Assembly (NCBI GenBank): GCA_014529385.2
Contig: CM043966.1
Location: 144,570,711 to 144,634,710, forward strand
Reading direction: 5' to 3'
Source: Adiantum capillus-veneris
Taxonomy: Eukaryota > Streptophyta > Polypodiopsida > Polypodiales > Pteridaceae
Length of the DNA: 64,000 bases
Shown here piece after piece: positions 21,015-30,590 of this stretch (its first letter is position 1; each line of letters opens with the position of its first letter). Under the pieces are notes generated by a model, which did no database searches, had not been told where the DNA came from, and saw nothing but the letters and a program-made list of their open reading frames with translations. A program made the position numbers and the translations under genes.

Positions 21015-24000
21015 TTAAGAGGTCTCTCTCTCATCCTTGCATAGCTTAGCATAAATTCCTATATCTATATAGAGCTCTCCGTTTAGACAGATGTCCTCCG
21101 TTTTATTTTGTAGATCCTCTGCATACACCCCATAGAGAGTAGCATCTTGATGCTCTTCTGGGACCACCTCAACAGCTTCTGACTGAGCATCATCTCCGAT
21201 CTCCTCCATTGATGCCGTTGTGATTGGCACATGGTAGCCTTCATACATTCGTGCACTACGAGGGGCTACCTCTATGACGTACCACCAGTATGATGCAGAC
21301 TTTGTAGGATGAAATATCACCTGCCGTTTAAACATAACTTACATGAGATCTTCCAAGCACATAACTATTAAAATGGGATGTTAACTATTTACATACTTAC
21401 TTGCTCACAATCCTTGGGTAGTACGAAAGTGTCTCTTAGGTTAGTACATTTCTTAGTTGAATCCACCCTCAAGAAAACCAGACTCTCCTCTATGCATAGT
21501 AGCATTGCGACCCTCCATGATTATCTTGAACCATTGCACGTCGAACAAGTCGACAAAAAATCCTCTATAATCGATCCTCAAAATCTCTTGTAGCGTGCCG
21601 AAGTAAGTGAGTTCCGCCACCACAGGATCTGCATCAGAGGATCATCGTTGACTAGACTGTTCAAATTTTGCCATGATTCCACAATCTTGAGTAAAACACT
21701 TTTTGTCGATCCGTTCCACCCTAAAATGTCGACCTTTACACCATGCTATTGTGTATGACTTATACTACAACGAACAAAGATTATGAGTGGCAATTCAAGC
21801 ATCTAGAAAGTCACTAGTCGTGCATTGCAAACTTACCTTGGTCACGCAACCCGGAGAGTAATCCCACTCTTCCTCAGCCACTTCTTCACCACACTCTTGT
21901 GTGCTTTTCAATCGGTTGTGCAACCATCTTAAGCTCATGAATGTTGGTAGGCTCTCCAGACCCATTGGATAGTGCATCGGTGGTCGTCTTCCCCGTCTCC
22001 ACTCAATTCGTGCCCTTTGTCCCTCTTGCTTTGCATCCTTATATTGTGACATCCACTTTTGCATCACTGGATTGTGAAGCATGCAAAATCGGTTGATTTT
22101 AGCCTCTATATCTTCTGTCATCTTCTTCTCAACACCGAGATTTAACATGACAATCCCAGATATGCGCTCATCATCTATGGTTTTCCATAGCGTGTCCCGG
22201 GCTTTATCAAATCCGTCTAGCCACTCTCCAATGTACACTAGGGACTCTGATACCAGCCAACCTTCTACCATGCTACCCTCCGGATGTGCCTTCTGATGCA
22301 TATATCACTTGAGTGTTTTCATCAAACGTTCTAAAAAGAACATCCATCTAGAATGTACTGTGCCATCTATTTCCACCTCATCAACTATGTTAAAAAGAAG
22401 ATGCACCTGAATGGTTAGCATGGTAGTAGGGAAATGTTTCTCAAACATGCACACAACCTTCGCAGCGTTTAGTTTGGTGAATGGTATGGAGTCTACATTG
22501 ATCTCCTTTTGTGAGATACATTGCACCAACTTCCCAAGTTTGTAGATTGTGTTACGGACGTCAAGAGACAAACATCCCTCAAAATGATATTAAAGTCCAC
22601 ACACAAATTTGTTACACAATTCCCACTATGAACATACCTAACACATTTTATGCTAGTCATGTGACTTCAAACCGGTAAGCTTTCCTTCTTTAGTAAAACA
22701 TGTTCGGAGCAAGTGCATTATGCCAGTGGGGGTCCCCAAAGATCAAATGGTCTCTTTTACTTTGCGTTCTTGGGCTCCTATGAAAATCCATGGTGCTTTA
22801 GGGAGTTTTATAGATCCATTGGACGTTGTTTGCGGCCAATATTGCTCCATACGATCCACATTTCTAAGGTCAACCCTGGCTCCCAAAGTATCTTTCTTTC
22901 CGGTCAGATGGTCCCATAGTAGATTACCCACATTCTTGAATATGTGCATTGGATGAGCAAGTGATTGATCATGATTCGGGTCCAGTATGGTAACTCGTAT
23001 CATAGAGATAGTCTCTTCATCCCTGGGGGCAATCCGTCATCACACATCTCTTTATACTCTAACCATGCTTGTGCAGACATCCTCAATGGCTCTCTTCCCA
23101 AAAATTCATCGCATAACACATGATTCTCTGGAAGATACTCTTCATGACCTTCGTAGATTTACTTCTTGAATGAGGGCGCCCTACGTGCATTCAGTCTAGG
23201 TCCACATGTGACACATGCTCTGTATCCGCTTGTTTGAAGCCCTGCATGTATACACATGATAATAGATAAGCTTCAAAAAAACCAAGATTTATAGTGTTTG
23301 AGTAAGGAGTGTAAATCACCTGAGCATTTTGTTAGTCCGGGATAGTCATGCATGGTCCACATTAGAATGCCTCTCATCAAAGCATTCTGTCAACCTATGT
23401 GTTGGCTCATATCCACCACTTCTATGCCAATTCACAATTGTTGTATCTCTTCCAATAGTGGAAAAAGATACACATCCATATTCTTCACTTTATATTTCCC
23501 CAACACAATCAAGCTTAGCCAAGGTGCCCCTTCTTCGTAGTCAACCACGGGGGAATGTTGTAGTTGACGATGACAACGGGCCATACAATGTAAGATGTTG
23601 ATCTTTGACCAAATGAATTTACGCCATCCATAGCCAGGCCTAAGTGCAAATTTCAAGCTTCCCTGGAAAAATCTGACCATGTTTCATCTATATGTTTCCA
23701 GGCTGCGGAATCTGCAGGAATCCGTAGCACACCATCCGAAGATTTATTCTCCTCATGCCATGATGCTAGGGTGGCCATGGAATTACATTCGAACAAATTC
23801 TTGATGCGAGGAAGAAGAGGAAAATGTCGCAAAATCTTTTGCGGAATTTTTGTTCCGTGGAGATCTACTCGATATCTCTTGGAATCACATTTTGGACACT
23901 TCTCCATGTCTATGTATTCCACTCTAAAAAGAATGCAATCGTTAGGACAAGCATGGATCGAATTGTAATCCATCCCAAGTTTCGAAAAGTGTTTCTTGCT

Positions 24001-24340
24001 TCCTCTCAAGAATTTGGCATCACATTATCAACTGGCAGTATGTGCTCTTTGAGCAATCTATATCTAGAGTTTTTTATTAAAGTACACTAATTGTAGTAGA
24101 TCATCTAAAAAGCGTTGTGATGCTAGTGTCACTCCATCCACACTTTGGCTTCATGTTGAGAAGAAACAGGAGCGCCTTCAATCTAAACACACGTGCTCCA
24201 TTATACAATGGCGTATCGGCTTCACTTTTCATATCATCATAGATACACCTTTCTGAATCCATGATCGTCTCGATCATTTCATCGATCTCGGGCTCAAACA
24301 TTGCCTCGTTGGGAATGTGGTCTGTATGATCATCACCCAA
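21015..24340 (-). pseudogene. CACTA ORF1, TNP2 transposase with DUF4218 and DUF4216 regions
   Basis: This is the transposase of an En/Spm element, which cuts at the CACTA ends. In minus-strand order: an N-terminal stretch (24340-24101); LGMDYNSIHACPNDCILF, PKCDSKRYRVDL and IPQKILRHFPLLPRIKNLF (24009-23700), the TNP2 core; WLSLIVLGKYKVKNMDVYL (23500); PMHIFKNVGNLLWDHLTGK (22950); then a DUF4218-like region with VHLLFNIVDEVEIDG, SRWMFFLERLMKTLK and HPEGSMVEGWLVSESLVY (22430-22200); and a DUF4216-like region, YRGFFVDLFDVQWFKI to PKDCEQ (21590-21400), spliced at GTAAGT to VIFHPTKSASYWWYVIEV (21310). Several frameshifts and stops make it inactive. No conserved DDE residue could be assigned with confidence by eye. 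Confidence 0.85.
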
Positions 24341-24700
24341 GCTATCAAAGGCTACATCTTGTGGCCTCTTATATGTTGCTTGACCAAAGCACCTGCAAAC
24401 ACGTCTATTGGTTGCAAGATTGCTACCTGTTGGCCAGCGTCAGAGTCCAACGAGCTATAATTGGCAACAATTCGATCTATAATAGATGGATCAGAATCAC
24501 AAAATTTGTGAACGTGCTGCAAAGAAATGCGTCTTGTCCATCGCACAGCATGATCTCATTGATTACAAGGACATAAGATCATCGTTGAAAGATAGGTGTT
24601 GCAGTTGGACGGCCCCACATCCTCGTCACTACTCATAATGAGGGTAAAAACATTATAACCTAGACAACAAATTTAATCTTCTATTGGCATTCTTTGTCTT

Positions 24701-24705
<5 letters not shown>
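24341..24705. other. CACTA 5' flank
   Basis: Upstream of the TNP2 reading. A short minus-strand frame at 24546-24352 may be part of the transposase leader. The expected right-hand CACTA terminus is not recognisable, so this end is probably lost. Confidence 0.4.

Positions 24706-24775
<70 letters not shown>
24706..24775 (+). repeat. (CT)n microsatellite
   Basis: About 35 CT repeats. Confidence 0.98.
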
Positions 24776-24777
<2 letters not shown>

Positions 24778-25595
24778 TTCACACTGTAAACTACCTCACA
24801 TTCTCTAGTCATGTCCAATCCCCACACACCTCAGTCTAGAGATGCATGGAGATCAGAACCACTGGGTTGTAATCTCGTCTTTATTGGTCAATACCTATAT
24901 TTGTGGGTAAAAGAAATCTACACACCCACGTCTACATGATACTGCATGTAGTGGACAAAACCCCTTTGCCTCTTCTATAGCTGTAGCATTTCAGAGCATC
25001 TTAACATCTTTTCACATTAGATCTTTGTCTGTAGCATGCAGGTATGTCATTCTTGCAATGTAGTTGATGCCTGCTCAAAGCACTTATTTCTTACTCTATA
25101 TTTGATGGGCTGTGGTGTGTGTGTGACCCTTGGAATCGTCATCTTGCATCACTAATTTCTGTGTAGGCTCAATTTGCTCTTCCATTGGCTAATCATGACA
25201 GCTTATTGTATGGTAGTAGCAGTCAGACATGTAGGTGGAATTGCTGGTCCGCATGGACTGTCGAGGCTGTAAGCGCAGGAAATTTTCTCATGTAGGAAAA
25301 CGGAGTCTTTTTCAGTGTTTTTCATATGAGCAAGTGTTTTTCATACAATGCTTACCATCATGAGCGCAACTTCATTTCCATGCACTAAAATCTTACATAA
25401 ATCTAAAAAAAGCTAGTTCATCGAACATAAATTTAGATCTAATTTAATCTTAAACTCAAAATAAACCTAAATCTAATCTAATATAACCTAAATCTAAATC
25501 TAACATAAATAAACCTAAATCTAATCTAATCTAACTTCTATAAACCTAAATCTAAAGTAACGTAAGTCTACATCTAACCTAATCTTTAACGTCTC
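24776..25595. other. Noncoding; CTAAAT-rich stretch
   Basis: No gene is visible. From about 25425 to 25590 the plus strand is dominated by degenerate AACCTAAATCTAA words, an AT-rich low-complexity tract. Confidence 0.5.
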
Positions 25596-25599
25596 TTGG

Positions 25600-26035
25600 G
25601 ATAGTTTCCTATGATGTTAAAACTCTCTTCTTCTTGTGTGTGTGTGTGTGTGTGGGTGTGCGTGTGTGCCAATAAAAAGAGGAAAATGGGATAACCTTTC
25701 TATCACCCAAGTGTGGTAGATTGGTTATGCCATTTCCCTCTTGAATAACGGGTCTTGAGTTCAACTCCTCATTGGCTAGATCTTTAAGGTCTCTCAAATT
25801 AGTTTCCAACGATGTTAAATTAAACTTCCTTCTTCTCGGGTATGTGTGTGTGGGTCTATGTGCATGCCAATAAAAGGAGGAAAATGGTATAACCTTTCTA
25901 TCACCCAAGTGTGATAGATTGGTTATGCCATTTCCCTCTTCAATAACAGGTCTTGAGTTCAACTCCTCGTCGAGTACATCTTTAAGGTCTCTTGGGATAG
26001 TTTCCTACGATTTTAAAACTCTCTTCTTCTTCTTA
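25600..26035 (+). repeat. Tandem SINE-like units, two full copies and part of a third
   Basis: A unit of about 195 bases occurs at roughly 25600-25790 and 25791-25985, with the start of a third copy to 26035. Each full copy holds CACCCAAGTGTGGTAGATTGGTTATGCC (split here as CACCCAAGTGTGGTAGA and TTGGTTATGCC) and, about 40 bases later, GGTCTTGAGTTCAACTCCTC. These resemble the A and B boxes of a tRNA-derived RNA polymerase III promoter (consensus B box GGTTCGANTCC) at suitable spacing. The first copy also carries a (GT)n tract at 25639-25671. A tRNA-derived SINE family is the likeliest source; no poly(A) or target duplication was found. Confidence 0.45.
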
Positions 26036-26046
26036 TTTTCTCTCTT

Positions 26047-26050
<4 letters not shown>

Positions 26051-26115
<65 letters not shown>
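26051..26115 (+). repeat. (CT)n microsatellite
   Basis: About 32 CT repeats. It lies where the 3' LTR of the copia element should begin, close to the element's polypurine tract at 26151-26170 on the minus strand. Confidence 0.97.
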
Positions 26116-26119
<4 letters not shown>

Positions 26120-26131
26120 AACACAATGTGC

Positions 26132-27650
26132 TCAAAGAGGAAGGAGAGCCAGGTATCCTCCTTCCCTTTCCACAAAGGGGAGTAAGCTCAAAGCTTTGCG
26201 GAAAGCTTCAAGCTTCGACAAAGACTGTGTGAAAAGATCTGCAAGGTTGTCCTGTGTTGGCACATAAGCCAAGCTGATCTCTCCTGCTGAGAGCCTCTCC
26301 CTGACATAGTGGTAATGCACCTCAATGTTCTTTGTGCGAGCATGAAAAACTCGGCTCCTTCCAACTACCAATGTGCTCTGACTGTCAGTGTAGATAGTGT
26401 TGGCAGTGTCGTGTCCAACACCCAAATCACCATAAGGAGTCTGAGCCATACACACTCAATCGTAGCTGTGAAGACTACCCTGTACTCAGCCTCACAACTC
26501 GAAGTGGCCACAGTAGGTTGCTTAATGCTCAACCATGATATACATGAACTGCCAAGCATGAAACAATAACCACTTTTGGACACTCGCATGTCAAAACAAC
26601 CAGCCCAATCTGATTCCAAAAAAGCATGGCAATGATCCCCCCTTGGGATAAAACAAGCCAAGATGTAAAGTTCCACTAAGGTAGAGGAAAATCCTCTTGA
26701 TAGCATGCCAATGCTTAGACCCTGGGCTATGCATAAATCTGCTGACCTGTGAGACTGAAAACTGAATATCTAGCCTCGTGTTGCATACATAAATGAGGCA
26801 GCCAACAGTAGTTTGGTAAAGAGTGAAATCAGCAGGATCTCCAACATCATGTAGACTCAACTTCAAACCTGTTTCCATGGGAGTGGCAATAGGTTTACGA
26901 TCCTCAAGTCCAAACTTAGATAGCAATGTCTCTATGTAACTTTCCTAACAGAAGGCAATACCACCATCACACTACTTAAACTAAATTCCCAAATAATGAT
27001 GCAACAGCCCCAAATCTTTCATCTTGAAAGTAGCATTCAAATCAGCCTTAAAAGTAGCAATATGTTTCTCATTTGGTCCAGTGATCAACAAATCATCTAC
27101 ATAAAGAACCACAATGAGAAGTACATCACCCTCACACTTTACATACAATGTGCTTTCTGTTGGACTATTACAAAAGCCTTGTTTGACCAAATGAGTGTCA
27201 ACTTTCTCATACCAAGCACGAGGAGATTGCTTCAACCCATACAAAGCCTTGTTACATTTGCACACTTTGTCCTCTTGTCCTTTCACGACAAAACTGCGAG
27301 GCTACGTTACATAAACTTCCTCAAATATGTCACCATTCAAGAAAGCAGTAACAATGTCTGATTGATGTACATCCCAATCAAAATGAGCTACCAATGCACA
27401 TAGAAAACGCACAGTAGTCATACAACAAGTGGAAGAAAAAGTCTCTTCATAATCTATGCCTTTTTTTGTGCATAACCCTTTGCAACAAGTCGAGACTTAT
27501 GGCGATCAACCTCACCATCCGGCTTACGTTTCAGCTTGTAAACCCACTTTGTACCAATGGCCTTTTTGCCAGGAGGAAAATCACATAAAGTGCATGTGTC
27601 ATTTTCTATAAGTGCATCATATTCTGATTGCATGGCAGCCATCCAATTTT
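26132..27650 (-). pseudogene. Ty1/copia reverse transcriptase and RNase H
   Basis: Minus-strand copia Pol. Reading order: AMQSEYDALIENDTC and GTKWVYKLKRKPDGEVDRHK (27640-27470), NKALYGLKQSPRAWYEK and the catalytic box VVLYVDDLLITG (27250-27060), MKDLGLLHHYLGI, KPIATPMETGLKLS and VGCLIYVCNTRLDIQFSVS (26900-26760), then RNase H with CEAEYRVV, TIYTDSQSTLVV and the C-terminal YVPTQDNLADLFT (26500-26220). At least four frameshifts separate these blocks. The purine run GTGGAAAGGGAAGGAGGATA (minus strand, 26170-26151) near the end is a good polypurine tract. Order RT then RNase H with a YVDD box is diagnostic of copia. Confidence 0.92.
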
Positions 27651-28473
27651 CTGATCATCAAAATTTCCAAACGAAATGCTTCCAGAAGAAGCATTGGGAA
27701 TAGAAGTTTTGCCACTCGCAATAGAACCATAAGAAGTGGTTGCATTGCTGTTACCACCCTTTCTTTGAGAAGCAATAAAAGTGTGTTCAATTGCACGCTC
27801 TCTAGTCCTATTTTTTTCTAGAAAGTGACTCTTGCAACAACAATGTGCATAATGCATCAAACTTGATAGCTTCAGGATTTCCTTGGGTCATTAGTCTCCA
27901 AGTACTAGCAAAAATCTGGTAAGAATCTAGTAAGGCATCAAGAACACTCTGCACAAGGGAACTATCTGCAATCACTTCACCTGTAGAAATAAGTTGCTCA
28001 TGGATATTCTTGACACTAGCAAGGAAAGTGTCCATATCATCTTCCTCATGCATAATCTTCGACTCAGCACTTTACGCAGTCTTTTTAGCATCATTGCAAC
28101 TTGCATAAATACCTGCCAAAATATCCCAATCTTGTTTTGCAAATTTTGCTGAACGGATGTGAGAAACCATGGTGCACTTCACAGACAGTGCAATCAATGC
28201 ATGAGCCTGTGCATCCTTTACATCCCAACAAGCTTGTTCTGCCGTAGGCAAAACAACTCGAATAGCAACAATCCTTGTAGAAAGACCTGCAACATCCTCA
28301 ACATCGCCTACATCCTTAGAACCAGAACGTACATCAATGCCCTGCACAATGTTCCAGACACCCTTTGACACAAGAACATGTTGCATCATATAAGACCACA
28401 TAGGGTAGTTGTCCCCATCCAACTTGTCCTCAACAGCAAACATCTTGAACACATATGTGTTGTTGTCAGCCAT
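27651..28473 (-). pseudogene. Ty1/copia gag (UBN2-type), fused to RT by deletion
   Basis: Starts MADNNTYVFKMFAVEDKLDG then NYPMWSYMMQ, the usual opening of copia Gag. TKFAKQDWD-like and CNDAKKTA blocks follow, an in-frame stop at 28072-28074, then EEDDMDTFLASVKNIHEQL and FASTWRLMTQGNPEAIKF (28045-27880), typical of the UBN2 domain. The Gag reading continues to about 27655 in a Ser/Asn-rich segment and then joins RT directly. The zinc knuckle, protease and integrase are therefore absent, which makes this an internally deleted, non-autonomous copy. The 28474-28783 stretch is its noncoding leader. Confidence 0.88.
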
Positions 28474-28783
28474 GGTAAATGCCTGTTATAGGAGAGAAAT
28501 AGGAGAAAAAGTGCCCAAAAATAGGAGAAACAGAGCGGAAACAACACGTGCTATATAGCACAAACCGCAGAAGAATATGAGGCACCTATTATGCAGAAAA
28601 CATCAATGACAGAAACACAATGATGAAATAGCATGTGCAATACTGCCTGTAGTGGAAACGGAGGCCGAAATGACCCTCAATATTTGTTGAGTTGCGAACG
28701 CTTGCCAAACCTCACTGAAATCCAAGAAAGTGAGCAGGCGTGTGCTAGAGCAGCTGGCGACTAAGCCCTGGAGGATGCAACCT

Positions 28784-28795
28784 GCTCTGATACCA
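28784..28795 (-). promoter_or_regulatory. Primer-binding site for initiator tRNA-Met
   Basis: The minus strand reads TGGTATCAGAGC, the standard plant copia primer-binding site complementary to the 3' end of initiator methionine tRNA. It lies two bases inside the LTR edge. Confidence 0.93.
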
Positions 28796-28797
28796 AT

Positions 28798-29024
28798 TGT
28801 TTAAATTAGGGTTGCACAGAAACACACACAGCTTGGAGAAGATGAAGGAAGCTCAAGGCACACAGTAGAGAGTGTGTTACTTAGTATGCAATGAAAATAT
28901 AAAAAGCCCTAGAGTGATGGGCATGTATACAATGCTCGGGGGAAAGAACCTCCTAAAGAGGGAAAAAATGCCCCGGCGGTCCTAGTGTATTCACACACAT
29001 CACTACCACATGTATATGGTAACA
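28798..29024 (-). mobile_element. 5' LTR of the copia element
   Basis: Bounded by TGTTTAAA on the left and GGTAACA on the right (plus strand), giving TG...CA borders and a 227-bp LTR. A TATA-like TTTTTATATTTT lies on the minus strand near 28890. The left border is fixed by the adjacent primer-binding site; the right border is inferred. No matching 3' LTR remains. Confidence 0.6.
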
Positions 29025-29614
29025 CTTCGAATTGATGGCGTATAGTCGGCCAGTGTTCACAAGGAAGGAGGATGTGAAGGATTGGATTGCGTACTTTGAG
29101 TTGCATACGCTTGGTATGCATATTGTGAATTGTGGGACGAATATCTAACCTCACCATCCTATCTTATTGCAGTATTAGGGAGAATCACGATTAAATTGTC
29201 AATCCATGGGATGAAGCTGACTCCACTAGTGCATAGAGGCTACAAGAGGTTGTCAATCTCTTTGGAAAACAACTAACAATTCGCATCTAATCCAAGCTAC
29301 ACTCAAGTGACTAAAATTACTAAAAGCCAATCGCTCATTGGCAAACAAATCACATTCTTTATAGCATCAAATGACATCCAAACGCAACGAAACTTCTAGG
29401 ATATGTTTATAAGACCTAATCACACATGCTTATGATCTCAAACCCACTTTAGGTCAAGTTTCAAAATCGCGATTATTAATAGCAGTGGATTTTTTACTTA
29501 GTCGTTGTCGACCCAGAATGCATCTAAATGCTTAGCAATGGTGCCCCAATGCCTTGCCTATGCTTAGTTTTTTATTTGAAAGTGTAAATTCCTAGTTATG
29601 ATGAAATTAGGCCG
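29025..29614. other. No recognised feature
   Basis: Between the copia LTR and the LINE fragment. No coding frame or repeat partner was recognised. Confidence 0.4.
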
Positions 29615-30056
29615 CGGGTCGATGATGCCAAAAACTATGGTCTACGGAGCTTAGCACTCCTTATTCAGGGAGATGAGCTACAGGACACTGAGTTTGTCGA
29701 CGACTCAGCATTGTACTTAGATGGCCAAGAGGCCAACCTTCACAAGTGTGAGCAGGCTCTGGAGACCTTCTGTTGTGCATCGGGCACACTGATAAACTGA
29801 AGAAAGACAGTGGCTTTCTCAGTTGGTAGTGCTCATGTGCTCGATTGGATGCCAGGAGAGGGTTTTAGGTGGATTCCCCCAGAGACTGCAATTCAATACT
29901 TGGGCTATCAGGTGGGTTTGGGCTTGTCTCCTGAGCAGCAGATTTCTCCCCTTCTCCTGTCTATCACGATAAAGTTGTTACATTGGAGCTCAATACAACT
30001 TTCTTTGGCTGGCAGAGTAATAGTTTCCAACCAGGTGTTGTTGGGGACTATGTGAA
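29615..30056 (+). pseudogene. LINE (non-LTR) reverse transcriptase fragment
   Basis: One plus-strand frame encodes the middle of a plant L1-like RT: GDELQDTEFVDDSALYLDG contains the F-x-D-D catalytic box, followed by CEQALETFCCASGTLIN, FRWIPPETAIQYLGYQVG, HWSSIQLSLAGRVIVSNQVL and LLGTM. Two TGA codons occur where Trp is expected (after LIN near 29798 and after GTM near 30054). The endonuclease, the rest of RT and the 3' tail are missing, so this is a short internal relic. Confidence 0.85.
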
Positions 30057-30177
30057 TACCGTTATGCGTTTACATTAATGCATAGAACTCTTACCTGCGG
30101 TTTCAATGCAACAAACGTGACTGCAATGTGATAACTGGGGAGGGAATAGGAAGCGCCAGAAGGAGAGAAGTAAGCGC

Positions 30178-30462
30178 CGTTCGCTCTTGCTGTGTATTTC
30201 ATTATCCAAAAACTTACAAAAATTGGCTTTTATACCTTAGCTAAGGTTTTTGGTGGTCAAAACTAATAATTTGAGAGTTCTACCAAAGGTGGGTAATGAC
30301 AGGTTGATACAATCTGGAAGCTTGTAGCCCCAACTCATTAATTACAGAGTTTATCCGAGAAAATAGCCGAGAAAATAGAAGCTACAATATTCCTGATTTA
30401 TCAAAATGTGTTTTACAATGAGAAATCCAAAAAATCGTATTCATGTTAGCTTGTTGCTAACA
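30178..30462 (-). mobile_element. Left terminal repeat (probable 3' LTR) of a non-autonomous element
   Basis: About 285 bases closely matching 39091-39381 in direct orientation (shared landmarks TTTCATTATCCAAAAACTTA, AAGGTTTTTGGTGGTCAAAA, TCATTAATTACAGAGTTTAT). Its right edge, GCTAACA, abuts a polypurine tract on the minus strand, so on that strand it begins TGTTAGC as a 3' LTR should. The other edge reads CGTTCGC, a mutated form of TGTTAGC. Some similarity extends a few bases further left (AAGTAAGCGC). Confidence 0.65.
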
Positions 30463-30480
30463 TTCCTCCCCTCCTCGCCT
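30463..30480 (-). promoter_or_regulatory. Polypurine tract
   Basis: The minus strand reads GGCGAGGAGGGGAGGAA directly before TGTTAGC of the left terminal repeat. It sets the element's orientation as minus. Confidence 0.65.
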
Positions 30481-30590
30481 ATGTTGTCCCTTGACATAAC
30501 TTTATGGGCTAAAATAGTCTTTGGGCTGGCGGGCTGGAGAGGCGGTCATTAAGCACGTTCAGTGCCTTTTGGTATCTGATTTTCCTTTCT

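Noticed and set aside
22240-22260. TGGTATCAGAGT on the minus strand, resembling a tRNA-Met primer-binding site
   Set aside because: It encodes the conserved W-L-V-S-E-S of the CACTA transposase (DUF4218-like region) and has no LTR beside it.
24940-24955. GTAGTG near 24950 as the right terminus of the CACTA element
   Set aside because: Only about 8 of 12 bases match the inverted left terminus and no subterminal CGTCGCTA repeats are nearby.
25425-25590. CTAAAT-rich tract as an interstitial telomere repeat
   Set aside because: The words are AACCTAAATCTAA and variants, not regular CCCTAAA arrays; treated as low-complexity AT-rich sequence.
30166-30177. Shared AGCGC before both terminal repeats as a target duplication
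   Set aside because: Both copies lie on the same (left) side of the repeats; a target duplication must flank the element outside both ends, and the right outer flank is TGAAT.
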